36,313 bases of DNA, taken from positions 1-36,313 of the forward strand of contig VGIX01000002.1 in assembly GCA_016867725.1 (NCBI GenBank), in the 5' to 3' direction. The stretch's first letter is position 1. Every line of letters starts with the position of its first letter. A model generated the notes under the pieces. That model was given only the letters and a program-made list of their open reading frames with translations, was not told the origin of the DNA and searched no databases. The DNA comes from Candidatus Effluviviaceae Genus I sp. (GTDB lineage: Bacteria; Joyebacterota; Joyebacteria; Joyebacterales; Joyebacteraceae). Made by a program: the position numbers and the translations under genes. Below, piece by piece: positions 22,312 to 29,827 of the stretch.

Positions 22312-22847
22312 GGCCTGTCGAACGGGCGCTCGCGCTCGGGATCAAGCTGCTCGTGCTCGACGTGGACGGCGTGCTCACGGACGGCCGGCTCATCCTCGGG
22401 CGGGCCGGCGAGGAGATCAAGGCGTTCTCCGTGAAGGACGGCGTCGGCATCAAGGTCGCGCAGTTCGCCGGTATCGAGGTCGCCTTCCTGTCGGCGCGCT
22501 CGTCGGAGATCGTGATGCGGCGGGCCGAGATGCTCGGCGTGCGGGAGGTGCGACAGGGCAAGGAGCGCAAGCTCCCCGTCGTGCGCGAGATGGCGGCCGC
22601 GAGGGGCATCACGCTCGATGAGATCGCCTACGTCGGCGACGATGTGGTGGATCTGGAGCCGGTCGCTGAGGTCGGCCTCGGCGTGGCCGTCGCGGACGCC
22701 TGCGCGGACCTCCTTGCGGCGGCGGACCGCGTGACGGATGCCGCCGGCGGCTGCGGCGCCGCGCGCGAGACCATAGAGGCCATCCTCAGGGCGCGGGGCG
22801 ACTGGACGGACGCGTACCGCGGCTATCTGGCGGCGGCGCGCGAGTAG
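22308..22847 (+). CDS. kdsC: 3-deoxy-manno-octulosonate-8-phosphatase
   Basis: This 179-residue HAD-family phosphatase converts Kdo-8-phosphate to Kdo. The HAD motif LLVLDVDGVLTDG contains the nucleophile Asp18 and Asp20, followed by FSVKDGVGIK. Motif II is AFLSARSSEI and motif IV is AYVGDDVVDLEPV. There is no cap domain, as expected for tetrameric KdsC. The conserved C-terminal tail begins TDAAGGCGAARETIE. ATG 22308 overlaps the kdsA stop by four bases and has GGGGAAGGGG upstream. The phosphatase sits between the synthase and the isomerase of the same pathway. Confidence 0.96.
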   Translation: MRPVERALALGIKLLVLDVDGVLTDGRLILGRAGEEIKAFSVKDGVGIKVAQFAGIEVAFLSARSSEIVMRRAEMLGVREVRQGKERKLPVVREMAAARGITLDEIAYVGDDVVDLEPVAEVGLGVAVADACADLLAAADRVTDAAGGCGAARETIEAILRARGDWTDAYRGYLAAARE

Positions 22848-22858
22848 GGAGACACATC

Positions 22859-23875
22859 CTGGAGCGGCATACGGACCAGAGTCCCGAGACCCGCGGGCTC
22901 ACGGACGAGGGCATCCTGCGCATCGGCAGGGGGGTGCTCGAGGCGGAGGCGGACGCCGTGCGCGCGCTTTCCGCCCGGCTCGGCCTGCCGTTCGCGCGCG
23001 CGGTGCGGGTCATCGTCGCGTCGCGCGGGACGGTCGTGGTCTCGGGCATGGGCAAGTCGGGCGTCGTCGCGCGGAAGATCGCGGCGACGTTCGCGAGCAC
23101 GGGCACGCCTGCGGTGTTCCTCCACCCGGGCGATGCCGCGCACGGCGACCTCGGGATGGTGGGCTCCGGAGACGTCGTCCTCGTCGTGTCGAAGAGCGGG
23201 GAGGGCGACGAGCTTCTGAGGATCCTGCCCGCGGTCCGGGCGCTCGGCGCGACCATCGTGGCGATCACCGGCGCCCCCGACTCCGCGCTGGCCCGGCAGG
23301 CGCACGTGGCGTTGGACGCGCGCGTGGAGCGCGAGGCCTGCCCCATGGACCTCGTGCCCACGGCCAGCACGACCGCCGCGCTCGCGCTCGGGGACGCGCT
23401 CGCGGTCGCCGTGCTCGAGGAGAAGCGGATCGACCGCAGCACCTTCGCCCTGTACCACCCCGGCGGCGTGCTCGGGAAGCGGCTGCTGCTCCGCGTGCGG
23501 GACGTCATGCACTCGGGCGACGAGCTCCCCGCGGTGCGAGAGGACGCCCTCATGAAGGACGCCCTGTGCGAGATCGTGAACAAGCGCCTCGGTCTGACGA
23601 CGGTCGTCGACGGCGAGGGAGTGCTCGTCGGGATCATCACGGACGGCGATCTCAAGCGCATCCTGATGCAGCGAGCGGACATCCTCGACACGCGCGTGGG
23701 CGACGTGATGACGAGGTCCCCCAAGACGATCCGCGGCGAGGAACTCGTGGCGACGGCGCTCGAGCGGATGGAGACCCTGGCCGCCACCCCCATCACTTCC
23801 CTTGTCGTGCTCTCCGACAGCGGCGCCCCCGACGGCGTCATTCACATCCACGACTGCCTGAAGGCCGTTCGCTGA
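22859..23875 (+). CDS. kdsD: Arabinose-5-phosphate isomerase, probably from a CTG start
   Basis: The enzyme interconverts ribulose-5-phosphate and arabinose-5-phosphate, the first step of Kdo synthesis. A SIS domain (VVVSGMGKSGVVARKIAATF, FLHPGDAAHGDLGMV, VSKSGEGDELL, TASTTAALALGDALAV) is followed by two CBS domains (RDVMHSGDELPAV to the end). GTG 22934 would give 313 residues but removes about 18 residues of the N-terminal helix found in E. coli KdsD. In-frame residues GRGVLEAEADAVRAL just before it match that helix. CTG 22859, seven bases after AGGGAG and 11 bases after the kdsC stop, gives 338 residues and a full domain. CTG 22916 is another option. The product is certain; the start is not. 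Confidence 0.94.
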   Translation: MERHTDQSPETRGLTDEGILRIGRGVLEAEADAVRALSARLGLPFARAVRVIVASRGTVVVSGMGKSGVVARKIAATFASTGTPAVFLHPGDAAHGDLGMVGSGDVVLVVSKSGEGDELLRILPAVRALGATIVAITGAPDSALARQAHVALDARVEREACPMDLVPTASTTAALALGDALAVAVLEEKRIDRSTFALYHPGGVLGKRLLLRVRDVMHSGDELPAVREDALMKDALCEIVNKRLGLTTVVDGEGVLVGIITDGDLKRILMQRADILDTRVGDVMTRSPKTIRGEELVATALERMETLAATPITSLVVLSDSGAPDGVIHIHDCLKAVR

Positions 23876-23906
23876 TCCCGTCCCGCCGGCGCGAGCCCAG
23901 GCCCGG

Positions 23907-23935
23907 TTGACCGGAGGGTACCGCTCTGGTATCCT
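23907..23935 (+). promoter_or_regulatory. Distal promoter (P1) of the lptC operon
   Basis: The -35 TTGACC (23907-23912) and the -10 TATCCT (23930-23935) are 17 bases apart. It lies 31 bases after the kdsD stop and about 200 bases before the lptC start. Confidence 0.75.
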
Positions 23936-24065
23936 GTCGGCGTCCGGACGGACCGCTCTCCGGAGGCACGAAGGGCTGAGGGGATGGAACGCCGGTCCCT
24001 GGGCGCCTGCCAGGGCGCGCTTGGTACGGCTCTTGCTCGCTTGCGCCGGCTCACGGACCGCCTCC

Positions 24066-24094
24066 TTGAGGCGCGCCGCCCCGGCGGGTATATT
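24066..24094 (+). promoter_or_regulatory. Proximal promoter (P2) of the lptC operon
   Basis: The -35 TTGAGG (24066-24071) and the -10 TATATT (24089-24094) are 17 bases apart. The -10 is among the most AT-rich hexamers in the region. Transcription near 24101 gives a 42-nt leader to ATG 24143. The 267 bases between kdsD and lptC hold these two promoters and no convincing gene. Confidence 0.75.
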
Positions 24095-24142
24095 GGCGCT
24101 CGGCCGGCCGGCGGGCGGCCCGGCGGCGGAGGACAACGGCCG

Positions 24143-24697
24143 ATGGTCTTGCGCAGGATGGCGCTCGGCGCATCGCTCGTGCTCGCGTTCCTTGCGGCGG
24201 CGTGTCAGCACAGCGAACCCACGGGACGGGAGCGCCCGGCGGCGATGCCGGACCAGGAGATCCAGGGCTTCACCCTGACGCAGACCCAGGAGGGAAGGAA
24301 GGTCTGGGTCCTCAAGGCGCGCGAGGCGCTCGTGTTCGAGGCGTCGGACCGCGTCGACGCCAGCGGCGTCCGGGTCGACTTCTACGGGAGCGAGGCGGAG
24401 CTTCGGTCCACGCTGACGGCGGCGACCGGCGTCATCATGCGCCGCACGAACGCGATCGAGGTCAACGGCAGCGTGGTGGTCACGGCGGCGGACGGGACCG
24501 TCCTCACGACGGACAGGCTGGCCTGGGACGAGAGGACGGGGAAGATCAGGTCCGACCGCCCGGTTCGGGTGACGAAGGGCAACGACGTGATGACCGGCAG
24601 CGGCATGGAGGCCGACCCCGACCTCAGGAACCTGAAGGTGAAGGACTTCAAGGCGTACGTGCGCACCCCCGAGGGCGAGCTCGTTGAGGACCGGTGA
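24143..24697 (+). CDS. lptC: LPS export protein LptC, predicted lipoprotein form
   Basis: This 184-residue protein has one OstA-like beta-jellyroll domain. QEIQGFTLTQTQEGRKVWVL, followed by VDASGVRVDFYGSEAEL, and TDRLAWDERTGKIRSDRPVR with KGNDVMTGSGMEADPDLRN, are the typical repeat strands that receive LPS from LptBFG. Its N-terminus MVLRRMALGASLVLAFLAAAC ends in the lipobox AAAC, so it is probably lipid-anchored; E. coli LptC has an uncleaved helix. ATG 24143 follows GGAGG at ten bases. The frame extends to ATG 23984, but that would bury the lipobox. lptB overlaps its end by 14 bases. No lptA lies between them. Confidence 0.9.
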   Translation: MVLRRMALGASLVLAFLAAACQHSEPTGRERPAAMPDQEIQGFTLTQTQEGRKVWVLKAREALVFEASDRVDASGVRVDFYGSEAELRSTLTAATGVIMRRTNAIEVNGSVVVTAADGTVLTTDRLAWDERTGKIRSDRPVRVTKGNDVMTGSGMEADPDLRNLKVKDFKAYVRTPEGELVEDR

Positions 24698-25442
24698 CCG
24701 GACGGGCGGAGACGCGGGCGCGGAGACGCTGAGCGCGCGCGGCCTCGTCAAGAGGTACGGGCGCAGGACCGTGGTCAACCACGTTGACCTCGAGCTGCGC
24801 CGCGGCGAGGTCGTCGGGCTCCTCGGTCCGAACGGGGCCGGGAAGACGACGACCTTCCACATGATCGTGGGGCTGCTGCCGCCGGACGAGGGGGCGGTCT
24901 TCCTCGACGAGCGCGAGATCACGCGGACCCCGATGTACCGCCGGGCGAGGATGGGCGTCGGCTACCTGTCGCAGGAGTCCTCGGTGTTCCGCGGCCTCAC
25001 CGTGGGCCAGAACATCATGGCGGTGCTGGAGACGCTCGCGCTCTCGCGCGCCGAACGGCGCGAGCGCCTGGACGCGCTTCTCGGCGAGCTGGACATCAAG
25101 GGGCTTGAGCACCACGGCGCCGCGACGCTCTCGGGGGGCGAGCGGCGACGCGTCGAGATCACGCGGGCGCTCGTGACCGACCCTGCGTTCCTGCTGCTCG
25201 ACGAGCCGTTCGTGGGCATCGACCCGATCGTGGTCCAGGACATCCAGGCCATCATCCGCAGGCTCAGGTCCAAGGGCATCGGGATGCTCATCACGGATCA
25301 CAGCGTGCGCGAGACGCTCTCGGTGACCGACCGCGCGTACATCATCTACGAGGGGGAGATCCTGCTGTCGGGAAGCGCGCAGGAGCTCGCGACGAACCCC
25401 GAGGCGCGGAAGCTGTACCTCGGCGAGAAGTTCCAGCTGTGA
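24684..25442 (+). CDS. lptB: LPS export ABC transporter ATP-binding protein LptB
   Basis: This 252-residue cytoplasmic ATPase powers LPS extraction with LptF and LptG, which are not in the window. It has Walker A LLGPNGAGKTTTF, the Q-loop GYLSQESSVFRGLTV, signature LSGGERRRVEI, Walker B FLLLDEPFVGIDP and the switch His in ITDHSVRETL. The LptB-type AYIIYEGEILLSG and C-terminal YLGEKFQL are present. The start TTG 24684 lies inside lptC, with GAGGGCGAG just upstream, implying coupled translation; no ATG or GTG is available before the first beta strand. rpoN follows, as in many Gram-negative bacteria. Confidence 0.97.
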   Translation: MRTGDRTGGDAGAETLSARGLVKRYGRRTVVNHVDLELRRGEVVGLLGPNGAGKTTTFHMIVGLLPPDEGAVFLDEREITRTPMYRRARMGVGYLSQESSVFRGLTVGQNIMAVLETLALSRAERRERLDALLGELDIKGLEHHGAATLSGGERRRVEITRALVTDPAFLLLDEPFVGIDPIVVQDIQAIIRRLRSKGIGMLITDHSVRETLSVTDRAYIIYEGEILLSGSAQELATNPEARKLYLGEKFQL

Positions 25443-25500
25443 CGGGTGTTGACGCAAGGCAGGCGTGCCCCGGTTCCGGCCTTCAGCGGGAGACGACAGC

Positions 25501-26976
25501 GTGGACATGAAGCCCAGGCAGGAGCTGAGGCAGCACCAGCAGCTCGTCATGACACCGCGGCTTCAGATGGCCCTGAAGATCCTGCAGGTGTCGACACTCG
25601 AGCTCGAGCAGTTCCTGAAGCAGCAGCTCGACGAGAACCCGCTTCTGGAGCGCGGCGAGGAGGAGGAAGAAGCCGAGGCCGAGAAGGAGGCGCAGGACGC
25701 GGAGCGCGCGCAGGACGGAACGAGCTCCGAGCCCGCGGCGCCGCCCACTCAGGAGCCGCCGGCGCCCGCGGCCCCCGAGCCGGCAGTGCAGGAGAGCGCT
25801 CCCGCCGACGACATGGACTGGGACGACTACCTCGACGACGTGTACCTCCACGCGTGCAGCCAGAACCTCGAGCGGGACGAGGACGACCAGTACGAGCGCG
25901 TCCCCGTGGCCGTGGCGACGTTCGGTGAGTCCCTCAAGCATCAGCTTCACATGGAGTGCTCCGACGGCGACGTCCTCCGCGTTGCCGAGTACATCATCGA
26001 CGAGCTCGACGGGAACGGGTTCCTGTACGACGACCTGGCGTCCATCGCGGAGACGCTCGGCGTCGACATCGAGCTCGTGGAACGCGCGCTGGCCGTGGTG
26101 CAGGCGCTCGACCCGCCGGGGATCGCGGCGAGGGGGCTTCGCGAGTGCTTGCTCCTTCAGCTCCAGCGGAAGGGCCTGGGCGACAGCGTCGCGGCGCGCC
26201 TCGTCTCCGAGTGCTTCGAGGAGCTCGCGGCGAGGAAGGCGGACCAGGCCAGACGGAAGCTCGGCGTCTCCATGGACGAGGTCCGCAACGCGATCACGGA
26301 GATCCGACACCTCGACCTCAAGCCGCGGACCGATCCGGCGCATGAGGACGCCGGGTACATCATGCCGGACCTCCTGGTGGAGGACGTCGATGGCAGGTAC
26401 CTCGTGCTGCTCAACGACCAGGACGTGCCGCGCGTCAGGATCAGCGCCACCTATCGCACGATGCTCTCCTCGGGCCCGAGCGCCGAGGAGCGGGACTTCA
26501 TCGGCCGGAAGCTCAAGGAGGCCCGCTGGGTCGTCAAGAGCGTGGAGAACCGCAGGCGCACCATGGTCAAGGTCATGGAGAGCATCGTTCGCGCGCAGAA
26601 GGCGTTCTTCGACAAGGGGGAGGCCGCGCTGAGGCCTCTCACGCTCCAGCAGGTGGCCGACGACGTGGGCATGCACGAGTCCACAGTGAGCAGGGTCACG
26701 AGGGGGAAGTACGTCCAGACGCCGCGCGGCACGTTCGAGCTCAAGTACTTCTTCTGGAGCGCGGTGCCGACGTCCGACGGGCAGGAGGTCGCTTCGGAGG
26801 CGGTGCGAAGCGCGATCCGGGACATCATCGGCAAGGAGGACGCGAAGAAGCCGCTGTCGGACCAGAAGATCGCCGACGAGCTGCGCCGCATGGGGTTCCA
26901 CATCTCGCGGCGCGCCGTGGCGAAGTACCGGGACCAGATGGGCATCGGCCGGGCCGGCTTCAGGAAGGAGATCTAG
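25501..26976 (+). CDS. rpoN: RNA polymerase sigma-54 factor
   Basis: This 491-residue factor directs polymerase to -24/-12 promoters and needs enhancer-binding ATPases. Region I is Gln- and Leu-rich (RQHQQLVMTPRLQMALKILQ, then LDENPLLE). Region II is a long acidic and Pro/Ala-rich linker (EEEEEAEAEKEAQ to MDWDDYLDD). The core-binding region includes DELDGNGFLYDDL and LDPPGIAARGLRECLLLQL. The HTH lies in LTLQQVADDVGMHESTVSRV, and the RpoN box RRAVAKYRDQM is at about 470-480. GTG 25501 follows GGGAG at eight bases; GTG 25465 is a longer alternative. I saw no -24/-12 element in the window. Confidence 0.97.
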   Translation: MDMKPRQELRQHQQLVMTPRLQMALKILQVSTLELEQFLKQQLDENPLLERGEEEEEAEAEKEAQDAERAQDGTSSEPAAPPTQEPPAPAAPEPAVQESAPADDMDWDDYLDDVYLHACSQNLERDEDDQYERVPVAVATFGESLKHQLHMECSDGDVLRVAEYIIDELDGNGFLYDDLASIAETLGVDIELVERALAVVQALDPPGIAARGLRECLLLQLQRKGLGDSVAARLVSECFEELAARKADQARRKLGVSMDEVRNAITEIRHLDLKPRTDPAHEDAGYIMPDLLVEDVDGRYLVLLNDQDVPRVRISATYRTMLSSGPSAEERDFIGRKLKEARWVVKSVENRRRTMVKVMESIVRAQKAFFDKGEAALRPLTLQQVADDVGMHESTVSRVTRGKYVQTPRGTFELKYFFWSAVPTSDGQEVASEAVRSAIRDIIGKEDAKKPLSDQKIADELRRMGFHISRRAVAKYRDQMGIGRAGFRKEI

Positions 26977-26983
26977 CGTCCTC

Positions 26984-27874
26984 GTGGCGGACGGCGTGAG
27001 GCTCCCCCCATGGCTGCGGAAGCCGAGGCCGCACCCCGCGCGGTCGCGGAGGGTCCGCGACGCGCTCGCGTCGTTCGGGCTCAACACCGTCTGCGACGAG
27101 GCGTTGTGTCCGAACCGGGTGGACTGCCTGAGCCGCGGCACGGCGACCTTCATGCTCCTGGGCGACCGGTGCACGCGCGACTGCGCGTTCTGCGCCGTGG
27201 AGCACGGCCGGCCGGCGCCGCCCGACGCCGACGAGCCGGCCCGTGTCGCCCGGTGCGTTCGCGCGCTCGGCCTGGCTCACGCGGTCGTCACCTCCGTGAC
27301 GCGCGACGACCTGACGGACGGCGGCGCGGGGCACTTCGCCGCGACCGTGGGTGCGGTGCGCTCCGCCGCGCCGTCGGCAGGCGTCGAGGTCCTGGTGCCG
27401 GACTTCCTGGGCGACGCGAACGCCGTCGAGACGGTGCTCGCGTCGCGGCCCGACGTGTTCGGGCACAACGTGGAAACCGCGCCGAGGCTCTACGCGTCGG
27501 CGCGTCCAGGGGCGGACTACCGACGGTCGCTCGCGGTCCTGTCGCAGGCTGCGGCGTCCGGGCGGTCCGGCCACGTCAAGTCGGCGCTCATGCTGGGGCT
27601 CGGGGAGACGCGGGACGAGATCGAGGGCGTGCTCGACGATCTGCGGGCGGCCGGTGTGACCGTGGTGTGCATGGGGCAGTACCTTCGCCCGTCGCCGGAG
27701 CACCTGCCCGTCGCGAGGTATGTGCCGCCCGAGGAGTTCGACGAGCTTCGGGCGGTCGCGGAGGCGAGGGGATTCGCCCGGGTGGTCGCGGGCCCGTTCG
27801 TCAGAAGCTCGTACGAGGCCGACCGCGTCGCGGGGCGCACGCGCGGGGCCGGCCTGGCGACGGTCGCGCGCTGA
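26984..27874 (+). CDS. lipA: Lipoyl synthase
   Basis: This 296-residue radical-SAM enzyme inserts two sulfurs into octanoyl groups on 2-oxoacid dehydrogenases and GcvH. The auxiliary-cluster cysteines are C37, C42 and C48 in VCDEALCPNRVDC. The radical-SAM cysteines are C63, C67 and C70 in DRCTRDCAFCAV. GTATFMLLGD, the HNVETAPRLY segment and the C-terminal VRSSYEAD, whose Ser ligates the auxiliary cluster, are all present. GTG 26984 is eight bases after rpoN; the best ribosome site, AAGGAG, is 13 bases upstream, a little far. lipB is not in the window. Location between rpoN and hpf is not the usual order. Confidence 0.96.
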   Translation: MADGVRLPPWLRKPRPHPARSRRVRDALASFGLNTVCDEALCPNRVDCLSRGTATFMLLGDRCTRDCAFCAVEHGRPAPPDADEPARVARCVRALGLAHAVVTSVTRDDLTDGGAGHFAATVGAVRSAAPSAGVEVLVPDFLGDANAVETVLASRPDVFGHNVETAPRLYASARPGADYRRSLAVLSQAAASGRSGHVKSALMLGLGETRDEIEGVLDDLRAAGVTVVCMGQYLRPSPEHLPVARYVPPEEFDELRAVAEARGFARVVAGPFVRSSYEADRVAGRTRGAGLATVAR

Positions 27875-27896
27875 CGCGCAGCAACAAGGAGACCGC

Positions 27897-28430
27897 ATGA
27901 GGATCAGGGTGACATCCCGGCACGTTGAGGTGGACGACGCGCTCAGGGCGTACGTCGAGGAGAAGACGCGAGGCCTGAGCCGGTACTTCGACCGCGTTGA
28001 CGAGGCGAACGTCGTGCTGTCGGCGGAAGGCCACAGGAAGGTCGCGGCCCTGACCGTGCACGCCTCGAGGGCGACCATCTCGAGCGAGCAGGACGGCGAT
28101 GACGTTCGGAGCGCGTTCGACAACGCGCTGGAGAAGGTCCAGCGTCAGGTGAGGCGGCACAAGGCGCGCGTGCGCGACCACAAGCACGGGGTGCCGACGA
28201 GCGACGTCGCCGAGGAGCTCGCGGGCGCGCCCCCGAGCGGCGTCGGGATCGTCCCCGAGACGCTGGCGGCCGAGCCGATGACGCCGGAGGCCGCCGTGGC
28301 CGAGCTGAGCGCCGCGAGCGTCGGCTTCCTCGTCTTCCTGAACTCGGAGACCGGGAAGGTGAACGTGCTCTACCGTCGGGACGACGGGCACTACGGGCTC
28401 GTGGAGCCCGGGGGCTCGGAAGGCGCGTGA
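27897..28430 (+). CDS. hpf: Ribosome hibernation promoting factor, long form
   Basis: This 177-residue protein binds the 30S subunit in slow growth and drives formation of inactive 100S ribosome dimers. The N-terminal S30AE domain (1-100) includes VTSRHVEVDDALRAYVEEK, DEANVVLSAEGHRKVAALTV and FDNALEKVQRQVRRHKAR. A linker leads to the C-terminal dimerisation domain (about 128-170) with MTPEAAVAELSAASVGFLVF and GKVNVLYRRDDGHYGLVEP, so it belongs to the long class. ATG 27897 has an excellent AAGGAG site. Its stop overlaps the hprK start. hpf after rpoN is a widely conserved order. Confidence 0.96.
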   Translation: MRIRVTSRHVEVDDALRAYVEEKTRGLSRYFDRVDEANVVLSAEGHRKVAALTVHASRATISSEQDGDDVRSAFDNALEKVQRQVRRHKARVRDHKHGVPTSDVAEELAGAPPSGVGIVPETLAAEPMTPEAAVAELSAASVGFLVFLNSETGKVNVLYRRDDGHYGLVEPGGSEGA

Positions 28431-29431
28431 CGGGCGGGCTGCTCGCCGGGGGAGAGACTGTCGTGGAGGGTCCGAACACCGCGGAGATCATCCGGCACCT
28501 GAGGAGCGCGCTCGATCTCAGCCTCGTGACCGAGGGAGTCGAGTGGGGGGCCGAGATCACGCACCGGGGCACGTTCAGCCCCGGGCTCCTGCTCGCCGGG
28601 TTCGAGCGGCGGTTCGCGGCGGACAGGATCCAGGTGCTCGGGGACCTTGAGCTCGAGTACGTGGAGTCGCTCGATCCGGATCAGCGGGCCGCAGCGTTCA
28701 GGAGGCTCTGCGTGTCGACGGTGCCCCTGATCGTCGTGGCGGACGGGCGTCCGGTCCCGCCAGAGCTCGTCAGCGCCGCGCGCGAGAGAGGGGTCCCCGT
28801 CTACTCGAGCGGCGCCCACGCGGCGAGGGTGGCCGTCGACATCGGGTCCTACATCGCCGAGGTGCTCGCGCCGTCCGTCGCCATCCACGGCACGCTCGTG
28901 GATGTGTACGGGGTCGGTCTTCTCTTCACGGGGAAGAGCGGCATCGGCAAGAGCGAGTGCGCGCTGGACCTGGTCGCCAACGGGCATCGCCTCGTCGCGG
29001 ACGACCTCGTGAAGATCGTGCGGACGCCGCAGGGCTACCTCGTCGGCTCGTGCAGCGAGTTGCTCCGGCACCACATGGAGATCCGCGGCGTGGGGATCAT
29101 CGACCTGCGCGCGATGTTCGGGGTCCGCGCGACCAGGCAGCGCAAGCGCGTCGAGGTCGAGGTCAAGCTGACGACGTGGTCGGACGTGGAGGACTACGAC
29201 CGTTTGGGCTTCGACCAGGACGCCACGGAGATCCTGGGCGTGAAGATCCCGCAGGTCGTCCTGCCGCTCGTGCCGGGCAAGAACATCACGGTGATCTCCG
29301 AGGTCATCGCCCTCGACCACCTGCTGCGACTGGGCGGGGTCCACACGGCCCGCGAGTTCGGCGCGCGACTGAGAGACCTCGCCGATCGGCAGGCGATGCC
29401 CGACGAGGCGGACCGGAGCGACGACGAGTGA
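28427..29431 (+). CDS. hprK: HPr kinase/phosphorylase
   Basis: This 334-residue enzyme phosphorylates HPr on Ser46 with ATP or PPi and can reverse the reaction. The Mur-ligase-like N-terminal domain (about 15-145) is followed by the catalytic domain, with P-loop GKSGIGKS at 169-176, the VADD acid pair at about 190-193 and signature EIRGVGIIDLRAMFG. GTG 28427 overlaps the hpf stop; GTG 28463, with GGGGGAGA seven bases upstream, is an alternative that loses 12 residues. Its substrate HPr is encoded downstream and has Ser46. In Gram-negative bacteria HPrK usually serves regulation and not classical catabolite repression by CcpA. Confidence 0.96.
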   Translation: MTGGLLAGGETVVEGPNTAEIIRHLRSALDLSLVTEGVEWGAEITHRGTFSPGLLLAGFERRFAADRIQVLGDLELEYVESLDPDQRAAAFRRLCVSTVPLIVVADGRPVPPELVSAARERGVPVYSSGAHAARVAVDIGSYIAEVLAPSVAIHGTLVDVYGVGLLFTGKSGIGKSECALDLVANGHRLVADDLVKIVRTPQGYLVGSCSELLRHHMEIRGVGIIDLRAMFGVRATRQRKRVEVEVKLTTWSDVEDYDRLGFDQDATEILGVKIPQVVLPLVPGKNITVISEVIALDHLLRLGGVHTAREFGARLRDLADRQAMPDEADRSDDE

Positions 29432-29826
29432 ACGGACAGCGCCGCAAGATAGGGTGTGTCCTCGTGGCCCATGCCAGGGTCGCCGAGTGCCTCGTCGAGG
29501 CGGTGCAGGGCATTCTCGGGAAGCAGAGCGGCTGGGTCACCGTGTCGAACGCGGGGCTCGGGCTCAAGGAACTGCTGGCAGCCGTCAGCCGGGCGGTGGA
29601 CGACCTCGGACGGTCGCACGACGTCGTCGTTCTCAGCGACATGCCTGGCGGGAGCTGCCACCACGCCTGCCAGGAGCTGGCCGTCGCGCGCCCCGGCCTC
29701 AGGGTCGTGAGCGGCGTGAACCTCATGATGCTCCTGGAGTTCTTCGTGAAGAGGGACCGGCACAGCGTCGACGAGCTGGTGGGCCTGATCGGGGAGCGCG
29801 GCCGGGACTCGGTCCGCGTGTCGTGA
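29428..29826 (+). CDS. PTS mannose-family EIIA domain protein
   Basis: This 132-residue cytoplasmic phospho-carrier accepts phosphate from HPr and passes it to EIIB. The phospho-acceptor is His15 in LVAHARVAECLVEAV. The loop SDMPGGSCHHACQEL matches the family D-x-x-G-G-S-P-x-N signature, with C-H-H in place of P-x-N. The remaining SGVNLMMLLEFF is the typical GxNLPML strand. GTG 29428 overlaps the hprK stop in GTGA; the EIIB gene starts two bases after its stop. EIIA-Man proteins are often fused to EIIB; here they are separate. Regulatory roles beyond transport are known in other bacteria. Confidence 0.94.
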   Translation: MNGQRRKIGCVLVAHARVAECLVEAVQGILGKQSGWVTVSNAGLGLKELLAAVSRAVDDLGRSHDVVVLSDMPGGSCHHACQELAVARPGLRVVSGVNLMMLLEFFVKRDRHSVDELVGLIGERGRDSVRVS

Positions 29827-29827
29827 C

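Noticed and set aside
23984-24142. An extended LptC start at ATG 23984
   Set aside because: It would place 53 Arg/Gly-rich residues before the lipoprotein signal and run across promoter P2.
25449-25477. TTGACG before rpoN as a promoter -35
   Set aside because: The hexamer 17 bases later is GGTTCC, and no A/T-rich -10 occurs at neighbouring spacings.
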